Positions 58,242 through 64,000 of a DNA stretch of 64,000 nucleotides are shown here, one piece after another (position 1 is the first letter of the stretch; the number at the start of each line of letters is the position of its first letter). The translations under genes and the position numbers were made by a program. The stretch lies in assembly GCF_003054555.1 (NCBI RefSeq), contig NZ_CP026304.1:8184001-8248000 (forward strand), read 5' to 3'. The stretch comes from Streptomyces lunaelactis. GTDB taxonomy: Bacteria; Actinomycetota; Actinomycetes; Streptomycetales; Streptomycetaceae. A model generated the notes under the pieces. It did not search any database. It saw only the letters and a program-made list of their open reading frames with translations, and was not told where the DNA came from.

Positions 58242-59074
58242 GTGAGTGACTTCGTCACTATGGAACGCCGTGGTGGAGAGCAGCCCTGCCCGTGGGCGCT
58301 TGCATCCCTGAAGGACCTGTCCGAAGAGGAACGCGCGGCGGTGGCGTGGATCGTCGCCGAGGCGGTGATGCGGCAGCGGTGCGGGCCCGTGGTCAAAGCC
58401 TTCGCGGCTTGGCGGTCTTTCAAGTTGTCCGGTACGGCGCTCAGCGACGTGGGACAGCAGTGGGTCACCGCGTTCGCTGAACCAGTCTTCAAGCCGAGTA
58501 AGGCGACAGAGGTGCCCCAAGGTGTTCCGGGGCACGTGGGGGAGTGGCTGTGGTACCTGCTGGCGCTGGAGAGCGCGGATGTGCCGACGCGGGTGAAGGA
58601 GTACCAGGCGGTACCGAAGGACTACGTGATTGACGCCGGGGCGGACGGCTTGGTCATCTACAGATCAAACAACGGAACTGGCCCGGAACTGCTATTTCGG
58701 CTCTGGGAGATGAGGAAGTACACCGGTGGGCAGGAGTCGATCTCCGGCACGGTTACCGGGGCCTGGCAGCAGTTGTCGAAGCACGGAACCCGGTGTGTGA
58801 TCTCCCAGGTGGCGTGGGCGGACAAGCATGTCTCAGGGGACGTGGGCGCGTTCGTCAGTCAGCTGCCCGAGCTACGGCTGACTGGAGACGTCAGCAGCGG
58901 TGCCGGGGTGAGCGTGGCCACCAACAGCTCCGCCGCCCCCAGGAGAGCATTCAGCACCGCACACACATACCTCACCTGGCGCACGCCGGGCAGCTGGAGG
59001 GCCTGATCATCGCTGTCGACGACTTCTCCGACTTCGCCACTCACGTTCAGGAGCTGGTGTGGACCGCACCGTAG
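58242..59074 (+). pseudogene. Nuclease-like defence-type protein with a late frameshift
   Basis: GTG 58242 (GGAGG four bases upstream) opens a protein with LKDLSEEERAAVAWIVAEAV, then a possible PD-(D/E)XK-like core (IDAGADGLVIYRS, LFRLWEMRKYTGG), GTVTGAWQQLSKHG and SGAGVSVATNSSAAPRRAF. The continuing homologous-looking end (QLEGLIIAVDDFSDFATHVQ, ELVWTAP) is in the next frame after a shift near 58950-59000. I link it, with limited certainty, to nuclease subunits that sit beside helicases in actinobacterial defence loci; the next fragment looks like such a helicase. Confidence 0.5.
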
Positions 59075-59463
59075 ACCCGCAGGTCCTCGCGATCGCGCTC
59101 GGCGAGCACGAAGCGGGGCTGCTGCCGACTCCGGACGAGCTTGCCGAGTTGATCGCACGGGTCGAAGTCGGTGCGATCCACGCCGGGTTCGTCGTTTCCG
59201 AGGACTTGCTGGGGAACTGCCTGGTATCTACACGGCGTTGCTGCGGCTGCAGAAGGCACCGCTGTGTACGACCCGGTCGCCGCGATGCCTTCCTTTCCCA
59301 CTCGAACGACCAGCGGTACGAACATCGTCACCCGCTCCAGCACGATGGGTGCCGTGGCTCCCATCAAGACGGCCAACCAGGCCGACATCGCCGCGGGGGA
59401 GGTCCGAGTAACAGCTGCCGCGACCCCGCCGCCGATGGCGATCCTGTGGCCGTTCCCAAGGCT
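59059..59463 (+). pseudogene. N-terminal fragment of a helicase-like protein
   Basis: GTG 59059 overlaps the preceding gene by 16 bases, as in a coupled pair. The product reads LAIALGEHEAGLLPTPDELA and, after a frame change near 59215, GTAWYLHGVAAAAEG, which I associate with N-terminal regions of DEAD/DEAH helicases next to such nucleases. It is cut off long before any helicase motif and the remaining frame looks random. Confidence 0.4.
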
Positions 59464-59581
59464 CTGAGCTTTGCTCTGAATCCCATCTCAACTGACCCAC
59501 GGCTCTTGACTATTGCTCGGCTACTTCGGTGCGGTGGCGCTGTACTACGCGCCTGTTACCGCAGCGAGTCGATGAAGGCGC

Positions 59582-61168
59582 CTACGGGGCTGAGCCCTGC
59601 CCGCCGGCCCTCGGCGCCCGGGCTCGCGGCAGCTGGGTCCGCAGCGTCGCACCCGGCGTGCGGTCGGTGATGGTGAGGATGCCACCGTGGCGCAGCGCGA
59701 TCTCGCGGGCTATGGGCAGGCCGAGGCCGGTGCCGCCGGTGGCGCGGGCGCGGGCGTCGTCGAGGCGGATGAAGCGCTCGAACACACGGTCTCGTTCGGC
59801 GGGTGGGATGCCTGGACCGTCGTCCGAGATGTCGATCACCACCCTGTCGGTGGCGTCGTCGGTGGTGAGCCTGAGCATGACCGCGACGGCGGCGTGCCGG
59901 CAGGCGTTGTCCAGCAGGTTGCGCAGCAGGCGTTCCAACTGGAGCGCGTCGCCCGGCACCACGGCGGGGGCGCCTGTTCCAGCGTCGCGGCGCAGGGTGA
60001 GCTCCAGGCCGTCGGCGGAGGGCAGATGCCGGTATTCGCGCACCAGGTCCTCGGCGAGCGCGGCGAGATCCACCGCAGGAGCGTCGGCGGCCGGAACTGC
60101 GGCGCCACCGACGGCGTTGGCGTCGGTGGCATCCAGTCGGGCGAGCAGCAGCAGATCCTCAGCCAGCGCCTGGAGGCGTATGACATCGGGAGTGGCGTCC
60201 TCGACGACCGATGGCCAGTCCACGCCCTGCGGGCGACGCGACGCCGACTCCAGCTGTGCGCGCAGCCCGGCGAGCGGGCTGCGCAGTTCGTGGGCGGTGT
60301 CTGCGACGAACTGCCGTTGCAGCGCGGAGGATTGTTCGAGGCGGTCGAGGGTGGCATTGGTGGTGCGGGCCAGCCGGGCGATCTCGTCGTCCTGGTCGGC
60401 GTCCGGCGCAGGCACACGCTGGTCGAGGGAGCTGGCGGTGATCTCCTCAAGGCGCCGGCGGATCGCCTCGACGGGCCGCAGCGCGCGCCCGGCGGCGATC
60501 TGGGTGAGGGCTCCGGTCAGCAGCCCGATGGTGGGAACGCCGTTGGTGGCCATGATCCAGAACCAGTTCAGGTCCTGAAGGGCGGGAATGTACATCGCCC
60601 GGTCCTGCGCGTAGATCACGAGGATCAGAAGCAGGGACGCGACGGCACCCGATGTCAGGGCGAGTCGTCCGCGCAGCGGGATGCGGCGTTGACCGCGGCC
60701 GAACGCCGCCCACGCGACCGCTCCGACGAGAAGGGCGGCGGTCGGGGCGCCGATGGTCAGGCCCCAGGGGGCGGATACGTCAGGCCCGTTGTAGCTGTGC
60801 AGCCACTGGGTGTTGGTGAAGAGCAGGACGAATGCCATGCCGGTGGCGGCGCCGGCGGTGCGGAGCCGGACGACGTGCAGCTCGCCGCGGCTCGCGAGCC
60901 AGCAGACGGCCCCGACGAACACCGCGCCGAGCGCGTACCCGGCCTCGAGCAACTGCGTCTGAGGCCCGGTCCGGCCGCTCAGACGGTCCGGGGGCCACGC
61001 GGCAAGCGGCCCCGCGGCCCCGTCGCTGAGGTACTGCAGCCAGGCCGCCGCCGTGGTTACGGGCACCGCGGCCGCGACAGCTGCGGCCCATGCCGGGCGC
61101 GGCGGCAGCCAGGTGTGCCGGTCACGCGCGGCCGTACGCACCGCGTGCCGGTCACGCACGGCCGTCAC
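59582..61168 (-). CDS. Membrane sensor histidine kinase
   Basis: The 528-residue kinase has several N-terminal membrane segments (about residues 25-240), a HAMP-like region (LRPVEAIRRRLEEITASSLD), the phosphorylated His in FVADTAHELRSPLAGLRAQL, an N box LLRNLLDNACRHA and ATP-binding IDISDDGPGIPP and GGTGLGLPIAREI. Probable start is GTG 61168, overlapping the response regulator gene by 17 bases; GTG 61159 is also possible. Together they form a coupled two-component system. The signal is unknown. Confidence 0.9.
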   Translation of the reverse strand: MTAVRDRHAVRTAARDRHTWLPPRPAWAAAVAAAVPVTTAAAWLQYLSDGAAGPLAAWPPDRLSGRTGPQTQLLEAGYALGAVFVGAVCWLASRGELHVVRLRTAGAATGMAFVLLFTNTQWLHSYNGPDVSAPWGLTIGAPTAALLVGAVAWAAFGRGQRRIPLRGRLALTSGAVASLLLILVIYAQDRAMYIPALQDLNWFWIMATNGVPTIGLLTGALTQIAAGRALRPVEAIRRRLEEITASSLDQRVPAPDADQDDEIARLARTTNATLDRLEQSSALQRQFVADTAHELRSPLAGLRAQLESASRRPQGVDWPSVVEDATPDVIRLQALAEDLLLLARLDATDANAVGGAAVPAADAPAVDLAALAEDLVREYRHLPSADGLELTLRRDAGTGAPAVVPGDALQLERLLRNLLDNACRHAAVAVMLRLTTDDATDRVVIDISDDGPGIPPAERDRVFERFIRLDDARARATGGTGLGLPIAREIALRHGGILTITDRTPGATLRTQLPRARAPRAGGQGSAP

Positions 61169-61835
61169 CGGCGATCCGGTAGCCGCCGCCGCGCACCGTC
61201 TCGATGGTGTCCCGGCCGAACGGCGCGTCGATTTTCCGCCGCACCGCGCTGACATACACCTGGACGATGTTCGGGTCGCCCGTGAAGTCCGCCGACCACA
61301 CCTCGTCCAGCACGTCGTACTTGGCGACCACTTCGTCCATGCGCTCCATCAGGCACCACAGCACGCCGAACTCCTTCGGCGTCAGCGCGATCGTCTCGCT
61401 GCGCCGCCCGCACGTCCGCCGCGCCGGGTCGAGCCAGAGGTCGCCGCACGTCAGCTGAGCCGCGACGGTCCGGGCCCCGCCGCGCCGCAGCAGTGCACGC
61501 AGCCGGGCCTCCAGAACCACGTACGAGAACGGCTTGGCGAGATAGTCGTCCGCGCCGCAGTCGAGCCCCTCCGTCTCGTCGTACTCGCCGTTCTTGGCGG
61601 TCAGCATCAGGATCGGCACGTCGTGGCGCTCGGCCCGCAGCCGGGAGCACACCTGGTAGCCGTTGAGGCCGGGCAGCATGATGTCGAGCAAGATCGCGGC
61701 GTAGCGGTGCTCCCGCGCCAGATGCAGTCCGCTCACTCCGTCGTGCGCGAGATCGACGGCGTAGCCGGCGGCCGTCAGCCCCCTGCGCAGGGACTGGGCG
61801 AGCCGCACCTCGTCCTCGATCACCAGTACTCGCAC
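61152..61835 (-). CDS. OmpR-family response regulator
   Basis: A 227-residue regulator with receiver domain (VLVIEDEVRLAQSLRRGL, phospho-Asp in AAILLDIMLPGLNG, Lys in DYLAKPFSY) and a winged-helix output domain (LTPKEFGVLWCLMERMDEVV, then IVQVYVSAVRRKID and VRGGGYRI). GTG 61835 is the natural start of the receiver fold. It is the first gene of the pair and divergent from the DUF2079 gene, which may be a target. Confidence 0.93.
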   Translation of the reverse strand: MRVLVIEDEVRLAQSLRRGLTAAGYAVDLAHDGVSGLHLAREHRYAAILLDIMLPGLNGYQVCSRLRAERHDVPILMLTAKNGEYDETEGLDCGADDYLAKPFSYVVLEARLRALLRRGGARTVAAQLTCGDLWLDPARRTCGRRSETIALTPKEFGVLWCLMERMDEVVAKYDVLDEVWSADFTGDPNIVQVYVSAVRRKIDAPFGRDTIETVRGGGYRIAGDGRA

Positions 61836-61929
61836 AGGCCCCAGTATGGGTGGCAGGAACAGCGGCGCTCTGAAGAAATCCTCAGCCTCCTTCAGCGGAT
61901 CCTCAGCGCCGGTCGGCCAGGCTCCGCGC

Positions 61930-63786
61930 ATGCTTCCGGCCGCACCACCGCCCCTGCGCACCGCGTCCGCCCGCCCGCGCCACGATCGCCGTACGCCTGT
62001 GCTCGTCGCCGCGGCGGTCTTCGCCGTGTACACCGTCTTCGCGCTCCGCCTGCACGCTGTCTTCGGCACCACCGGTTACGACCTGGGCATCTTCGAACAA
62101 GCCGTCCGGTCGTACGCCGCCGGTGACCTGCCCGACTCCGAGATACGCACCGCGAGCGCTCCGGTCGGCTTCACGGACGACGCATTCCCGCTGTTCGCCG
62201 ATCACTTCCACCCCGTCCTGGCGGTCCTTGCGCCGCTCTACCGGCTCCTCCCGCACCCCGAACTGCTCCTCGTCGTCCAGGCCGCCCTGATCGCGGTCTC
62301 CGCATACGCCGTCTCGCGCGCCGCGGCCCGCCATGTCCCGCACCCGGCGGCGGGACCGGTGCTCGGCGCGGCGTACGCCTTCTCCTGGGGGCTGCAGCAG
62401 CTGATCGGCTTCGATTTCCACGAGGTCGCATTCGCCGTACCGCTGCTGGCCCTGGCAGGCGCCGCCTACCTGAACGGACGCTGGGCGGCGGCCGCTTGGT
62501 GGGCCGGCGGACTGATCCTGATCAAGGAAGACCTGGGCGCCACGCTGCTTGTCCTCGGTCTGCTGCTGTGGCGACACCACCGCCGGGCCGGGGCGGCGCT
62601 CTGCGTCCTCGGGCCGGTGAGTTCAGCGCTGGCCGTCCTGCTGGTGATCCCGGCCTTCGCGCCGGACGGCGCGTACGCCTATGCCACGTTCGGCGACGAC
62701 CCTCTTGCGGCCCTCGACGGCTGGGGCATCAAAGCCGCCACGATCGTCCTGCTGCTGGGCATCACCGCCGGACTGTCCCTGCTCAGTCCCCTCGTCCTGC
62801 TGGCCGTCCCCACGCTGGCCTGGCGCTTCCTGTCGCCCAACACCGCCTACTGGGGCCCAGAACACCACTACTCGGCGGTCCTGATGCCGATCGTCTTCCT
62901 CGCCCTGATCGACGCGGTGCGCCGACTGCCGGACCGGGGGAACGGCAAGGCGGGAAGCTCGCTTGTCCGCCGCGGGCTGGCCGTTCCCGCGCTTGTCGCC
63001 GTACTCCTGCTGCCTGCTCTTCCGTTCCGGGACCTGGCCGACCCCGGTTTCTGGCGGGACAGCCCCCGCCGGTCGGCCACCCGGGCGGCGCTCGCCCTGA
63101 TCCCGGACGGCGCGCGGGTCGCCGCGAGCAACCACCTCGCGCCGCATCTGACCAACCGTGCCACGGTCCATCTGGCGACCCACGGCGTATTCGACCGGCG
63201 CCCCGACCTCGGCTGGCTGATCGCCGACACGAACGAGCCCTGGCCGCCGGGCGGAGTCCCCGCCGCCCTGCGCGACGCCGAAGCGCGCGGCTGGCGCACG
63301 GTCTACGCACGCGACGGTGTGGTGATCCTGCGGCCGGACGGTCCCGCCGGACCGGCAGCCGTCAGCCGCGGTCGCCGGCAGCGCCGCGTCACGTCAACGC
63401 AGCCCGCCAAGGACGTCGCCGACGTGATGGACCGGTTCCGGGCCGACCCAGACGTGGCTTACTCGAAAGAGCGGTGGGTGGCCGACTTCACTTACGTGGC
63501 CACCTGGTCCGGGATCGTCTACGTCGCGTTTGTCGTCGACGTGTTCTCCCGGGCGATCGTCGGCTGGTCCGCGTCCGCCAGCAAACGGGCGAAGCTCGTC
63601 CTCGATGCTTTGGACATGGCCTTGTGGCGTCGGGACCGTGCCGGGAACTCCCGCTGGCCCGGGGCTGGTTCATCAGGGCCTGCACCTCGGCCGGTAGGGC
63701 AAAGACCTGGCGCCTACACGCCGGGCGGTTCGGCTGCCTCGTTCTCCAAGTCAAAGGCCTCCAAGGCCGCTTCCATCTCCTGCTGA
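61930..63786 (+). CDS. DUF2079 membrane protein whose 3' end is replaced by protease-propeptide and IS3 transposase fragments
   Basis: Residues 1 to about 480 are a polytopic DUF2079-type membrane protein (YDLGIFEQAVRSYAAGDLP, LFADHFHPVLAVLAPLYRLL, IGFDFHEVAFAVPLLALAG, EHHYSAVLMPIVFLALID), a family related to glycosyltransferases of unknown role. After GRRQRRVTS the frame runs into QPAKDVADVMDRFRADPDVA, a copy of the S8 protease propeptide, and then WVADFTYVATWSGIVYVAFV and VDVFSRAIVGW, the start of an IS3 transposase core, before ending in junk. The domain could still fold; the tail of about 140 residues is foreign. ATG 61930 is a weakly supported start. Confidence 0.8.
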   Translation: MLPAAPPPLRTASARPRHDRRTPVLVAAAVFAVYTVFALRLHAVFGTTGYDLGIFEQAVRSYAAGDLPDSEIRTASAPVGFTDDAFPLFADHFHPVLAVLAPLYRLLPHPELLLVVQAALIAVSAYAVSRAAARHVPHPAAGPVLGAAYAFSWGLQQLIGFDFHEVAFAVPLLALAGAAYLNGRWAAAAWWAGGLILIKEDLGATLLVLGLLLWRHHRRAGAALCVLGPVSSALAVLLVIPAFAPDGAYAYATFGDDPLAALDGWGIKAATIVLLLGITAGLSLLSPLVLLAVPTLAWRFLSPNTAYWGPEHHYSAVLMPIVFLALIDAVRRLPDRGNGKAGSSLVRRGLAVPALVAVLLLPALPFRDLADPGFWRDSPRRSATRAALALIPDGARVAASNHLAPHLTNRATVHLATHGVFDRRPDLGWLIADTNEPWPPGGVPAALRDAEARGWRTVYARDGVVILRPDGPAGPAAVSRGRRQRRVTSTQPAKDVADVMDRFRADPDVAYSKERWVADFTYVATWSGIVYVAFVVDVFSRAIVGWSASASKRAKLVLDALDMALWRRDRAGNSRWPGAGSSGPAPRPVGQRPGAYTPGGSAASFSKSKASKAASISC

Positions 63787-63998
63787 GCGCGGTACATGTA
63801 TTCGTGGGGCGACTCGCTCGCCTCGGTCCAGTCGGCCTTCGGCTTGGGCAGCCTCGTTCGGTCCAGACGTGCTTCCAGACACTGCCGGATGTCGTTGTGG
63901 GAGAGATGGTGAACGGCTGTCACGCTCTCATCCCCGTGCATCCCACGGGCCATGGAGGCTCCGACGATCATGTGTACGGAAGCGCTGAGACGTGCCCG
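63714..63998 (-). CDS. Hypothetical protein, 5' part possibly outside window
   Basis: The minus-strand frame is open to the window edge and reads HMIVGASMARGMHGDESVTA, then LSHNDIRQCLEARLDR and an acidic helical end EMEAALEAFDLENEAAEPPG. The first internal ATG has no ribosome site, so the start is probably beyond the edge. Its 3' end overlaps the foreign tail of the convergent DUF2079 chimera. Family not recognised. Confidence 0.45.
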   Translation of the reverse strand, partial: RARLSASVHMIVGASMARGMHGDESVTAVHHLSHNDIRQCLEARLDRTRLPKPKADWTEASESPHEYMYRAQQEMEAALEAFDLENEAAEPPGV

Positions 63999-64000
63999 AA

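Overview
The window looks like a stretch of a Streptomyces (or close actinomycete) chromosome. It is very GC-rich with strong third-position GC, has GTG starts and GGAGG-type ribosome sites, carries the actinobacterial soxBDAG order, and is full of Streptomyces-type gene families and broken insertion sequences. No rRNA, tRNA or CRISPR array was seen. The density of IS remnants, gene fragments and diverged duplicates suggests a plastic chromosome arm; that placement is inference.

Bases 1-10.9 kb are an ordered catabolic region. The end of a glycine betaine-type ABC binding lipoprotein is closed by a strong terminator. A tightly packed operon follows: dimethylglycine oxidase, folD, glyA, soxB, soxD/soxA and soxG. 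Together these would demethylate dimethylglycine and sarcosine to glycine, pass the methyl carbons to tetrahydrofolate and interconvert glycine and serine. A dispersed palindromic repeat has removed the soxD stop and fused soxD in frame to soxA.

From 10.9 to 59.5 kb the DNA is a mosaic. Repeated themes are: (i) large ECF sigma factors fused to a zinc-finger anti-sigma domain, a membrane helix and an extracellular carbohydrate-binding-like domain (13.9-17.7 kb, 42.4-44.1 kb, with decayed copies at 30.1-31.4 and 45.4-46.2 kb), often beside secreted enzymes; (ii) secreted enzymes: a subtilisin-like protease (31.9 kb), a galactose-oxidase-like copper oxidase (51.6 kb), an endonuclease/phosphatase-fold protein (49.4 kb), plus fragments and chimeras of them; (iii) signalling ATPases: an nSTAND1-WD40 protein with 14 near-identical repeats (25.7-29.7 kb), a Ser/Thr kinase (35.2 kb), a LAL regulator (46.3 kb) and an FHA-ABC transporter (22 kb); (iv) IS5, IS256, IS30, ISL3, IS1380, IS630 and IS3 remnants, only the ISL3 transposase looking intact.

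The most interesting unit is at 55.0-57.7 kb: an unrecognised 55-residue basic Gly/Gln/Arg-rich peptide gene (four tandem QQGAGRG-like heptads, C-terminal ACRR) with a candidate promoter and good ribosome site, followed by a hairpin and a complete ABC exporter gene. A diverged second copy lies at 11.1-12.4 kb, with an intact 51-residue peptide gene but an exporter truncated after about 164 residues. Between copies the peptide reading frame, ribosome site, promoter boxes and two hairpins are kept, and the hairpins carry compensatory base changes. It may be an export-linked peptide system, possibly RiPP-like or antimicrobial; function is inference.

From 59.5 kb to the end lie a two-component system and a DUF2079 membrane-protein gene whose 3' end has been replaced, in frame, by a protease-propeptide fragment and an IS3 transposase fragment.
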